Positions 51,607-58,966 of a stretch of DNA of 64,000 nt are shown here, one piece after another. Numbering within the stretch: the stretch's first letter is position 1; every line of letters begins with the position of its first letter. The position numbers and the translations under genes are program-made. Under the pieces are notes generated by a model. The model searched no databases. It saw only the letters and a list, made by a program, of their open reading frames with translations, and was not told where the DNA came from. This DNA is from JBGAJN01 sp044224905. Its GTDB lineage: Bacteria; Verrucomicrobiota; Verrucomicrobiia; Limisphaerales; JBGAJN01. The stretch covers positions 1,364,001 through 1,428,000 of the forward strand of contig JBGAJN010000001.1 of assembly GCA_044224905.1 (NCBI GenBank), read 5' to 3'.

Positions 51607-52824
51607 CTACTTCAACTTGAGGGTTAGCGGAGGTGCGTCGAGCAGCGACTTCTGTTTGTCGCGCCCCATGGGCGTCTCCGTTTTCATGTGGAGCTTCGTG
51701 TAGTGCGTCGTGGATTCTCCGCGGCGCTTCTTGATGTTGTCCATGCCGCGGGCGACCGGGCCGCGTTTCGTGCAGTAATGCAGCGCGGTTTCCTCGCTGA
51801 TGATCCCTTGTTCGAAGGCATCCAGCGCGGATTGATCGAACGTGCGCCAGCCGAACGGCGCGCTCGATTCGATGATCTCGTGAAAGGTTTTTCCTTCGCT
51901 CTCGCCAAGGACGATGCTTTCGGTTACGCGGAGGTTGGAGCCCATGATTTCCAGCAACGCGTGACGTCCGCCGCGAATCTTCGGCGCGAGCCGTTGGCTG
52001 ACCACCCACCGCAGCGTGTCCGCGAGGCGATAGCGGATCTGCTCCTGTTCCTCTGGCTCGAACATGCCGAGAATACGATTGATGGTCTGGCCGGAATCGA
52101 TCGTGTGCAGCGTGCTGAGCACGAGGTGTCCGGTTTCTGCAGCGCTCAAGGCAATTTCCACTGTGAGCCGGTCGCGCATTTCGCCGACAAGAATCACCTT
52201 GGGCGCCTGACGCAACGCTGAGCGCAGTCCGTTGGAGAACGTGTCGAAATCGTTGCCCATCTCTCGCTGATTGAACGTCGCCTTCTTTTGCGAGTGAACG
52301 AATTCGACAGGGTCTTCGAGCGTGATGATGTGGACGGCTTTGGTCGCGTTGATTTCGTTGAGCACCGCCGCGAGCGTCGTGGATTTGCCGGAACCAGTTG
52401 CGCCGGTGACTAGCACGAGGCCGGTCTTTTCGTTGGCGACCTTCTGGAAAATATCCGGCAGGCACAGCTCCTCAAGCGAGGGGATCTTCGTGTTGAGTTT
52501 GCGCAACACGATTGAGTAGTTGCCGCGCTGGGAGAAAATATTGACGCGGAAGCGCGCGCGATTACCGAGAGCATACGAGGCGTCGCATGAACCGGTGCGC
52601 AACAGTTCTTCCAGCAGACGGCGATTCGCGCCCATGATGCGCATCGCGAGCATCTCGGTCTGGTAGGGGGAAAGATTGCCAAGGGGCGGTTCTGTCACGA
52701 CAGGGATCAACTCCCCGTAAGCTTCGACTTGCAGGGGCCGATCGACCGTCAGGTTCAGATCGGAAACATCCTTGTGAGCTTCCAGCATTCTGCTGAGAAA
52801 ATATTCCAGTTCGTTTATGCGCAT
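51607..52824 (-). CDS. PilT/PilU-type twitching motility ATPase
   Basis: A 405-residue hexameric retraction-type ATPase with Walker A GATGSGKSTTLAAVL, the Asp box LEDPVEFVHS, Walker B ILVGEMRD and the His-containing LSTLHTIDSGQTINRIL. A C-terminal region of about 50 residues (RGMDNIKKRRGESTTHY...) is longer than that of PilT. It starts 29 bases after the PilT gene upstream and is transcribed with it. The likely role is pilus retraction or modulation of it. Confidence 0.88.
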   Translation of the reverse strand: MRINELEYFLSRMLEAHKDVSDLNLTVDRPLQVEAYGELIPVVTEPPLGNLSPYQTEMLAMRIMGANRRLLEELLRTGSCDASYALGNRARFRVNIFSQRGNYSIVLRKLNTKIPSLEELCLPDIFQKVANEKTGLVLVTGATGSGKSTTLAAVLNEINATKAVHIITLEDPVEFVHSQKKATFNQREMGNDFDTFSNGLRSALRQAPKVILVGEMRDRLTVEIALSAAETGHLVLSTLHTIDSGQTINRILGMFEPEEQEQIRYRLADTLRWVVSQRLAPKIRGGRHALLEIMGSNLRVTESIVLGESEGKTFHEIIESSAPFGWRTFDQSALDAFEQGIISEETALHYCTKRGPVARGMDNIKKRRGESTTHYTKLHMKTETPMGRDKQKSLLDAPPLTLKLK

Positions 52825-52853
52825 GGCTCAGGCGGAATAAAGTGTCGCGAGGC

Positions 52854-53948
52854 TTATACCTCGTCGTCTTCGGGCGGGTTTTGGAGAAAGACTTTGAATT
52901 TCTTTTTATCGAGACACTTGTTGTAAGCGTCTTCGGGCGCGATGCGCTTCATCTTCAAGTGATCCATGATGGAGTCGTCGAGCGGCGTGTTGCCGAACTT
53001 CTTGCCGACTTGAATCATGCCGGGAATCTGGTGCGTCTTGCCTTCGCGGATCAGGTTCGCGACGGCCGTGTTGACCACGAGCACTTCGAGCCCGGCCACG
53101 CGGCCTTTCTTGTCGATGCGTTTGAAAAGGTTCTGCGCCACGACGCCCTTGATCGCTTCCGAAAGTGTCGCGCGAATCTTGTTCTGCTGGTCGGCAGGGA
53201 AGACGTCGATGATACGGTCGACGGTTTTGGCGGCGCTCTGCGTGTGAAGGGTGCCGAACACCAAGTGACCAGTGCTGGCGGCCGTGAGAGCGAGTTCGAT
53301 CGTTTCCAAGTCGCGCATTTCGCCGACCAGGATGATGTCCGGGTCTTCGCGCAGCGCGCCGCGGAGCGCGGACGCGAACGACTTGGTGTGCATGCCGACT
53401 TCGCGGTGATTGACGAGGCAGTTCTTGCTCTCGTGCACGAATTCGATCGGGTCTTCCACCGTGATGATGTGATCTTTGCGGTGCTTGTTCGCGTAGTCGA
53501 CCATCGCGGCGAGCGTGGTGGATTTACCGGAACCAGTGGGGCCGGTAACGACCACGAGGCCCTTGTGGAGCATCGCGAACTTCTTCAACACGGGCGGGAG
53601 CGGTGCGTCGAATTTTTCAAAGTCCTCGAACGACAAAACCTTGGACGGGATCTGCCGGAACACCGCGGCGACGCCGTACTTCTGGTTGAAGAAATTGACG
53701 CGGAAGCGGGAGAGGTTCGGGATTTCGTAGCCGAAATCGACGTCGCCGGTTTCTTCGAATTGTTTGATCTTGTACTCGGGCGAGATCTCGTAGAGCATCG
53801 CCTTGAGCGAATCGCTTTCGAGTGCCGGGAAATCGACGCGGGTGAGTTCGCCGTTGATCCGCAGGATCGGCGGGTTGCCGGAAGACATGTGGAGGTCCGA
53901 GGCTTTCTGCTCGAACATTAAATTGAAGAACGCGTCGATCTTGGCCAT
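52854..53948 (-). CDS. pilT: PilT twitching motility ATPase
   Basis: A 364-residue ATPase close to PilT: Walker A GPTGSGKSTTLAAMV near residue 135, Asp box VEDPIEFVHE, Walker B ILVGEMRDLETIELALTAAS and the histidine box FGTLHTQSAAKTVDRII. The N-terminal domain (SDLHMSSGNPPILRI) matches PilT. It powers type IV pilus retraction. It is divergent from the MidA-type gene (61 bp). Confidence 0.94.
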   Translation of the reverse strand: MAKIDAFFNLMFEQKASDLHMSSGNPPILRINGELTRVDFPALESDSLKAMLYEISPEYKIKQFEETGDVDFGYEIPNLSRFRVNFFNQKYGVAAVFRQIPSKVLSFEDFEKFDAPLPPVLKKFAMLHKGLVVVTGPTGSGKSTTLAAMVDYANKHRKDHIITVEDPIEFVHESKNCLVNHREVGMHTKSFASALRGALREDPDIILVGEMRDLETIELALTAASTGHLVFGTLHTQSAAKTVDRIIDVFPADQQNKIRATLSEAIKGVVAQNLFKRIDKKGRVAGLEVLVVNTAVANLIREGKTHQIPGMIQVGKKFGNTPLDDSIMDHLKMKRIAPEDAYNKCLDKKKFKVFLQNPPEDDEV

Positions 53949-54009
53949 ATACTCAGGTGGGCGATGTAATTTCTGTTAATCGTCTGTCTTTATTTCCGCT
54001 CGGCAGCCC

Positions 54010-55152
54010 ATGAATCAACTGCACGAAGTCATTGCAAAGCAGATCACCCGCCAAGGCGTGATTCCGTTTGAGAAATTCATGGAACTCGCGCTGTACTGTC
54101 CTGAACTTGGATATTACGAACGGAAACAGGACACCGTGGGACAACGCGGCGATTTCTACACCTCGGTCAGTGTGGGGAGTCTTTTTGGGGAACTGCTCGG
54201 CTTCCAATTCGCCGGTTGGCTCAGCGCCATCGCTGGCGATTCCAGCGCGCCGTTGCAGATTGTCGAGGCCGGCGCCCACGACGGGCGTCTTGCCGGTGAC
54301 CTGCTGAATTATTTTCGAGACTTTCACCCAGATGTATTCCATCGGCTGGAATATTGGATTCTTGAACCGTCCTCTTCGCGCCGGCTCTGGCAGGAGCGCA
54401 CCCTGGCTGAATTCGCTCCCCGCGTGCGTTGGGCGCGGGCTTGGGAAGAGTTTCCGCCGAGCGGTGTCCGTGGAATCATTTTCTCCAACGAACTCCTCGA
54501 CGCGTTCCCCGTGCGACGACTCGGCTGGGACGCGACGAATCGCTGCTTCTTCGAATGGGGCGTTGCCTTGCGCGATGGCCAATTCGTTTGGGCGAAGTTG
54601 CCCCTGCCGAATAAGGGCGAAACCGCTCTCGGCTCTCGCGTGACGAACGCGGCATCGGATGTGGAAAGTCTTTTCGGAATTAAACTCCCCGCCGAATTGC
54701 TCGCCGTCTTGCCTGACGAATTCACCACCGAGATTTGCCCCGCGGCTTCCGCGTGGTGGGAACAGGCCGCGCGCGCGCTCCGCTCCGGAAAATTGCTCGC
54801 GATCGATTATGGCGTGGAGGCCGCAGATTTATTTCGTCCCGAACGCGCTGCGGGCACCTTGCGCGCGTATCGGCAACACCGCTTGGTTGCCGATCTCCTC
54901 GATGCGCCGGGTGAACAGGATCTAACCGCCCACGTGAACTTCACGCCGATCCGTCTTACGGGCGAATCCGCGGGACTTAAAACCGACGCCTTCGAATCGC
55001 AGTCCAGCTTCCTCGTCCGCCTCGCCGGCCTGACCGAGTGTCCCGGCGCATCATTCCAAAAGTGGACACCGCAGCGGCTCCGTCAGTTCCAAACCTTGAC
55101 ACACCCCGAGCACCTCGGACGTTCCTTCCGCGTGCTCCAGCAGTCCCGCTGA
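54010..55152 (+). CDS. MidA-type class I SAM-dependent methyltransferase
   Basis: A 380-residue protein of the NDUFAF7/MidA (DUF185) family. The conserved start (PFEKFMELALYCPELGYYE, then GDFYTSVSVGSLFGE) and SAM-binding strand VEAGAHDGRLAGDLL, plus SNELLDAFPVR, are diagnostic; the eukaryotic member methylates an Arg of complex I. The bacterial target is unknown. It is divergent from pilT. Confidence 0.88.
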   Translation: MNQLHEVIAKQITRQGVIPFEKFMELALYCPELGYYERKQDTVGQRGDFYTSVSVGSLFGELLGFQFAGWLSAIAGDSSAPLQIVEAGAHDGRLAGDLLNYFRDFHPDVFHRLEYWILEPSSSRRLWQERTLAEFAPRVRWARAWEEFPPSGVRGIIFSNELLDAFPVRRLGWDATNRCFFEWGVALRDGQFVWAKLPLPNKGETALGSRVTNAASDVESLFGIKLPAELLAVLPDEFTTEICPAASAWWEQAARALRSGKLLAIDYGVEAADLFRPERAAGTLRAYRQHRLVADLLDAPGEQDLTAHVNFTPIRLTGESAGLKTDAFESQSSFLVRLAGLTECPGASFQKWTPQRLRQFQTLTHPEHLGRSFRVLQQSR

Positions 55153-55318
55153 GCGCGCGAGAACGCTTCCGCGTCCCGTTGCCGATGGGTGGGGGTGAAT
55201 CGCTCGGAAAACCGCCTTTCTGACGCAATGCGCCCCGGGAGTTGCCTTGGATGCACCTCATGTTTTGCGAGAGTTCTGCTCCCGGGAAGTGGGAACGAAC
55301 CTTGCTAAGCATTCCCCA

Positions 55319-56335
55319 ATGAGCACGATTGCTGAATCGCCGACAGCGGCCAAGACGGCCACATACTCCCTCCTGTTTGTGTCCGAACGCGACCGCGGTC
55401 GCCGCGTCGCGCTCTCGCTGAACAAGCCGCTCGTGCTCGGCCGCTGCGCCGAGGCCGATTGCCATATTGATGACTCGCTTTCCTCGCGCCGCCACGCGCA
55501 GATCTCCGTGCAGAGCGGACAGATCGTTGTCGAGGATCTTGAATCCACCAATGGCACCTTCGTGAACGGCAAGAAGATCCGCCGCACCAACGTCCAGAAG
55601 GGCGATCGCATCCTCATTGGCACGTGCTCCCTCGAGATTTCCGATGAACCGGCCGGCGACTCCAAGCCGCTGTCCCTCGCCGATACCAAGCCGATCCCGC
55701 TGGTCGCCTCGGTCGAAGGCAACACCATGTATGAAGTGCGCCCCGGCGGCGTTCACAGCGCCCCGGCCGAGACCACCATGCTCGAGACCGCGCGATTGAT
55801 TTCCGGTTCCGTGAAGGAACTCCCGATTACCGACCTCCTCCAGTTGATCACCAACACCCGCAAGTCCGGCGTCCTTACCGTTCGCCACGGGGCCGATGTA
55901 GGCAAAGTTATCCTCTCCGACGGCCAAATCTGCCGGGCCACCATCAACGACAGCGCCGCCGTCGATCCCAAGCGTACCCTCTACCGCCTCCTGCGCTGGC
56001 AGACCGGCACCTTCGAACTCCGCCCCCTCGACAAGGAACCGGTGAACATCACCTTCGACGAGACCAACGAATCTCTCCTCCTAGAAGCCGCGTGCCAGAA
56101 CGATGAATTGACCGAGATGGAAGCCAAGCTCCCGCGCTTTGATGCGAGCCTGGTGCTGGCCAATCCCTTGCCCGGGCCGCTGCGCAACCTCACCGAAGAG
56201 GAAATGGACCTGTGCCAGCTCGTGATGGAACACGGCGTCGTCCTTGCTGTCGTCGATAATTTCCGGGGTTCCGACCGCCACGCCTTCACGCACCTCATCA
56301 GCCTGATCGAACGCAAGTTCGTGCTCGTGCGCTGA
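55319..56335 (+). CDS. FHA domain plus DUF4388 protein
   Basis: A 338-residue protein. The FHA domain (about residues 15-105) has GRCAEADCHIDDSLSSRRHA and DLESTNGTFVNGKKI, which bind phosphothreonine. A central linker is followed by a DUF4388-type domain (LPITDLLQLITNTRKSGVLTV and GKVILSDGQICRA), seen in gliding and signalling proteins. The start MSTIAES at 55319 is used; upstream in-frame codons to 55247 are not credible. It may take part in motility or pilus signalling near the pilT genes; that is inferred. Confidence 0.85.
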   Translation: MSTIAESPTAAKTATYSLLFVSERDRGRRVALSLNKPLVLGRCAEADCHIDDSLSSRRHAQISVQSGQIVVEDLESTNGTFVNGKKIRRTNVQKGDRILIGTCSLEISDEPAGDSKPLSLADTKPIPLVASVEGNTMYEVRPGGVHSAPAETTMLETARLISGSVKELPITDLLQLITNTRKSGVLTVRHGADVGKVILSDGQICRATINDSAAVDPKRTLYRLLRWQTGTFELRPLDKEPVNITFDETNESLLLEAACQNDELTEMEAKLPRFDASLVLANPLPGPLRNLTEEEMDLCQLVMEHGVVLAVVDNFRGSDRHAFTHLISLIERKFVLVR

Positions 56336-56338
56336 GGC

Positions 56339-56383
56339 GACTCGCGCAAAGGCGCAAAGGCGCGAAGGCGCGAAGGGAAATAC
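56339..56383. repeat. Short GC-rich tandem units (GCGCAAAGGC type), left flank of accessory block
   Basis: The string holds CGCAAAGGCGCAAAGGCGCG followed by AAGGCGCGAAG, an intergenic repeat. An inverted counterpart CTCCGCGCCTTTGCGTGAG lies at 56840-56858, and a related CTCCGCGCCTTCGCGTCTC at 58858-58876, so such repeats edge the 56.3-58.9 kb accessory block. Confidence 0.6.
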
Positions 56384-56414
56384 GGCTTGAAGAGGTTCAA
56401 CTCAGATTTTCGAT

Positions 56415-56469
56415 TCCGTAACCGTGGAAGCGATGAACAACCAATCTGTCGTGCGAGCCTCCGTTTAGC
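56415..56469 (+). repeat. attC-like element A
   Basis: About 55 bases ending in GTTTAGC and followed after two bases by the ATG of the 56472 gene. It shares CCGTGGAAG, then GAT, then AAC and AC, then CTGTCG in the same order with element B at 58380-58435. The core site departs from the GTTRRRY consensus at one position. Resemblance to integron recombination sites is my inference. Confidence 0.4.
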
Positions 56470-56471
56470 GA

Positions 56472-56813
56472 ATGCCCCCGAACCCTTCATCACCAGTCGA
56501 AATTCGTATTCGGCAACCCAACGCAACGGTTACTGCGACCATTCAGAAGAAGTTTCAAACGTTTTTCCAACAGGAAGGCGAAGATTTGGTTTTCCGCTCC
56601 TGGCTGGAACCTCATCTGCCGATCAGCGAACATCTCAAATGGCTCCACGGAATGATTCAATTCCACGCGAAGGTGATTCGGCAACTCGATGCGGAAGGCG
56701 TGCCAATCGTCGTTTGCATTCGATCCAATGAACGGCCTTTATTGATCGAGCCGGAAGCTTTACTTCTCGCACACAAGCTTCATCTCACGACGGAGATTCG
56801 CTTCGGCAAGTAA
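56472..56813 (+). CDS. Hypothetical protein in accessory block (gene 1)
   Basis: A 113-residue protein, unrecognised. It has no signal peptide or membrane helix. It shows strand-helix segments such as IQKKFQTFFQQEGEDLVFRS and IVVCIRSNERPLLIEPEA. Base composition is lower in GC than that of the adjacent FHA gene. The start is two bases after an attC-like element. Function unknown. Confidence 0.5.
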   Translation: MPPNPSSPVEIRIRQPNATVTATIQKKFQTFFQQEGEDLVFRSWLEPHLPISEHLKWLHGMIQFHAKVIRQLDAEGVPIVVCIRSNERPLLIEPEALLLAHKLHLTTEIRFGK

Positions 56814-56867
56814 AGCAACCTCCTGCCCGATTGCTCCCTCCGCGCCTTTGCGTGAGCCCCCCCGCGC

Positions 56868-57000
56868 TTACCGCGCCTCGATGTTATAGAGGTCGGTCAG
56901 GCGGTCGCGGAGATAGATGCAGTCGTCCGTTGGGTTGCCGGAGGGCGACCAGTTCGGATCGAAGTTCACGAACTGTCCGTTGGGGTTGTGGGCGTCGGGC
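56868..57000 (-). pseudogene. Possible C-terminal gene fragment
   Basis: The minus-strand frame ending at 56868 gives a protein-like tail, FVNFDPNWSPSGNPTDDC then LRDRLTDLYNIEAR, while its upstream part (57000-57173) is only repeat-derived. It looks like the end of a lost gene, but the parent family is not recognised. In the whole gene-free stretch 56814-57915, this fragment, the palindrome cluster, the tandem array and one stem-loop are the only contents seen. Confidence 0.3.
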
Positions 57001-57004
57001 GACA

Positions 57005-57154
57005 GCGCCGTAGGCGCGACATCTTTGTAGATAGGGAACCCAATCGATTCCCCAAGCTCCGTAGGAGCGGCATATCTTCCTGACGATGTCGCCCCGACGG
57101 GGCTGGCCAACTCGATGACCTTCGACACTATAAATATTCCGCCCCTGACGGGGC
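57005..57154. repeat. Cluster of four short REP-like palindromes
   Basis: Four 13-14 bp palindromes with 5-bp arms: GCGCCGTAGGCGC (57005-57017), GCTCCGTAGGAGC (57056-57068), GCCCCGACGGGGC (57091-57103) and GCCCCTGACGGGGC (57141-57154). Arms vary while the layout is kept, as in REP/repeat families. Confidence 0.7.
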
Positions 57155-57284
57155 TGCTCCGGTGCCGGTTCATCGCGGCGGGGCGAGTGTCCCGGCGAGC
57201 TGGCTCGTCTTCTTACCTTTTTTAGTGGGGCTAACCAAACCTGCATGAGTGCCAACCAAACCTCTGAGCGTTCACCCCAAAAGG

Positions 57285-57536
57285 ATGATGGTGATCAAGC
57301 CGAGGAGTTTGGTGGTTAACGGAAGAGTTTTGGTGCCCACCAAAGGAGCTTTAGTTGCCAAAAAGATTCCTCCGGTGATGACCAAAGGGATTTTGGTTCG
57401 TCCCAAAATCATTTTGGTGACAACCAAAGTCGTTTTGGTGATGACCAAAGTCGTTTTGGTGACCACTAAAATGGTTTTGGTGAGCACCAAAATGATTCTG
57501 GTGACCACCAAAATCATTTTGGGACCGTCATTTTTG
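57285..57536. repeat. Tandem array of 12 quasi-palindromic 21-bp units
   Basis: Twelve units in exact 21-bp register. Core units such as TTTTGGTGACCACCAAAAT are near-palindromic (TTTTGGTG-N3-ACCAAAA); the outer units are degenerate. Because the period is a multiple of three and the unit has no stop, both strands appear open (heptapeptide LVTTKMV-like), but that is a by-product of the repeat. A hairpin CCGTCA-TTTT-TGACGG (57525-57540) closes the 3' side. Confidence 0.85.
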
Positions 57537-57681
57537 ACGGGGGTGCACAGGAAAGCCATTCCCTTGCAATGGTTTGTGAGTTTATACCGTTAAAGTAGCC
57601 CTCCCGGAAGGCCAAGGGCGGCGGAATTCCCGCCGGCCCGCCCCAACCATCTATCCTTCTTGCTGAAACGATCCAAGGTGG

Positions 57682-57702
57682 GGACGGCTGTCCCAGCCGT
57701 CC
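57682..57702. repeat. Stem-loop GGACGGCTG-TCC-CAGCCGTCC
   Basis: A perfect 9-bp stem with a 3-base loop, in the intergenic region before gene 2. No T-run is present; it resembles common intergenic REP hairpins. Confidence 0.55.
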
Positions 57703-57915
57703 GCCGAAGGGGGAAACAAGGGATTACCGGTAAGCTTTTCAATGCCGGGTGCGAGTGGTCGAGTCACGCACGGACGACTGACCCGGTCTGCCCTCCCGTT
57801 GGTGAGAACTGAGCAAAGCCGATTGACGAAGTGGAAGCGGCGAAATAGGTTCCGCGACTGTCAGCGGAGCAAACTTGGGTTTCCATATGTTTCTGAAACT
57901 AAGCTGCGTGACGTT

Positions 57916-58302
57916 ATGCCCGACTACCCAAGTCATTTCGTAACTGCAATCTTATCGCCAGATTCAATGGAACGCGCGCTGAGAACGGTTACCTCTGTAC
58001 TGCAGAGTCTCTTGGGTGACCAAGTCGTTCACGTGAAATATGGCTGGGGCTGTGAGCTGCACCCGGCTTTGTGTAACATTCCGATGGAAGTCGGGACTGG
58101 ATGGCTCGGAAGATTCATCGACGATTCACTCCGGCAAAAGATCGTCATACCGGGCGAGTCCGACCTTTACATAATCAGTCCGAAAGGTGAGCTCTCGATT
58201 GTTTTTTGTCACGAAGGTCATATCCATTCGGGCGGCAACGATCCGGAGTTGGAGAAGAAATTCTGGGCGACGCCGCCTTTCGACGAGTTTTCGCGTCCAT
58301 AG
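57916..58302 (+). CDS. Hypothetical protein in accessory block (gene 2)
   Basis: A 128-residue protein from ATG 57916 (frame to 57742 rejected as low-complexity). No membrane segment or known motif; it contains VVHVKYGWGCELHPALCN and GRFIDDSLRQKIVIPG. Codon choice (TTA, GTA, ACT, CCA, TCA) departs from the GC-rich bias of the flanking core genes, which suggests foreign origin. The start lies in GTTATGC, a core-like sequence. Function unknown. Confidence 0.45.
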   Translation: MPDYPSHFVTAILSPDSMERALRTVTSVLQSLLGDQVVHVKYGWGCELHPALCNIPMEVGTGWLGRFIDDSLRQKIVIPGESDLYIISPKGELSIVFCHEGHIHSGGNDPELEKKFWATPPFDEFSRP

Positions 58303-58379
58303 GTCCAGATGGTTTCTCCGAGACGCGGGATGACGCGCAGGGAAAATCTGGCTGGCTAAGGTCTCGGTGAAGTTTTAGA

Positions 58380-58435
58380 CTCCAACCCGTGGAAGTGATA
58401 AACGACAATCCTGTCGCTCAATCTCACTGTTAGGC
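58380..58435 (+). repeat. attC-like element B
   Basis: A 56-bp element: CTCCAAC at the left, GTTAGGC (exact GTTRRRY) at the right, and an inner stem CGACA-ATCC-TGTCG (58403-58416). The gene at 58440 starts four bases after it. It is similar to element A in sequence. The pairing of its end with the end of gene 3 is described under the downstream element. Confidence 0.5.
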
Positions 58436-58439
58436 CGTT

Positions 58440-58796
58440 ATGACCACGTTCATGCCCATCGTTCGAGACGTGCTGTTCTTCGCTATCTGGTTTGGCGTGC
58501 CGATTGTCGTATTCTTGCCACGAATGAAGAAGCGAGAAGACATCGGCAAGCGGATGGTCATTAGCACGCTGCTCGTGTGGCTTGGGCTTTTCTTGCATTG
58601 TGATTTCATTCACCGCCCAGTCGGTATGGCACTCGCCGAGGCACGGGGCGGTCGCGGTTACGACGGCGTTGGCTACTCCGCAGCGATCACGATGTTCGGC
58701 TGGGGATTTGGCGTCATCGGCACTGCGGTTGCGGCTTGCGGTTACATGGCGATTCAATATTTGAGACGGAGACGACATGAGGACACAACGGCCTAA
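58440..58796 (+). CDS. Small membrane hypothetical (gene 3), bracketed by 10-bp inverted repeat
   Basis: A 118-residue protein with about three hydrophobic helices (residues 8-26, 40-55 and 82-105) and a basic tail YLRRRRHED. Unrecognised. The 10 bases before the ATG, TTAGGCCGTT (58430-58439), are the exact inverted complement of AACGGCCTAA (58787-58796), which contains the stop codon. This gives the ORF the profile of a mobile gene cassette. Confidence 0.5.
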   Translation: MTTFMPIVRDVLFFAIWFGVPIVVFLPRMKKREDIGKRMVISTLLVWLGLFLHCDFIHRPVGMALAEARGGRGYDGVGYSAAITMFGWGFGVIGTAVAACGYMAIQYLRRRRHEDTTA

Positions 58797-58843
58797 TCAC
58801 AGGATAGACTGCGGCGGATGGCTTAGGGCCGGCTTGGTTAGTT
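58787..58843 (+). repeat. Downstream attC-like element D
   Basis: Begins with AACGGCCTAAT, complementary to the start of the gene 3 unit, and ends with GTTAGTT (58837-58843). The span is about 53-57 bases, a plausible short attC length, but its interior does not obviously match elements A and B. Confidence 0.35.
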
Positions 58844-58966
58844 GAAATCCTCACTTCCTCCGCGCCTTCGCGTCTCCGTGGTAAAACTTCCCTGAGCCGG
58901 CTCGTCGGTAGCCTCGCCGCACCCGGCAAAACCCAACGGAGCCGCGCGGATTCCTTCGCCGTTCCC

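Noticed and set aside
52842..53921. A 359-codon open frame on the plus strand
   Set aside because: It is antisense to pilT, which has all its motifs.
53953..54582. A 209-codon frame on the minus strand
   Set aside because: It overlaps the MidA-type gene in antisense and has no recognisable motif.
57285..57536. CRISPR array
   Set aside because: The units are contiguous 21-bp repeats with no unique spacers and no cas genes nearby.
57249..57593. Open frames on both strands through the 21-bp array as protein genes
   Set aside because: Both strands are open only because the unit has no stop and its length is a multiple of three; no start signal or conserved domain supports either.
57742..57915. 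N-terminal extension of gene 2 in the accessory block
   Set aside because: The extension is basic low-complexity sequence running through repeat-like DNA; ATG 57916 begins the compact body.
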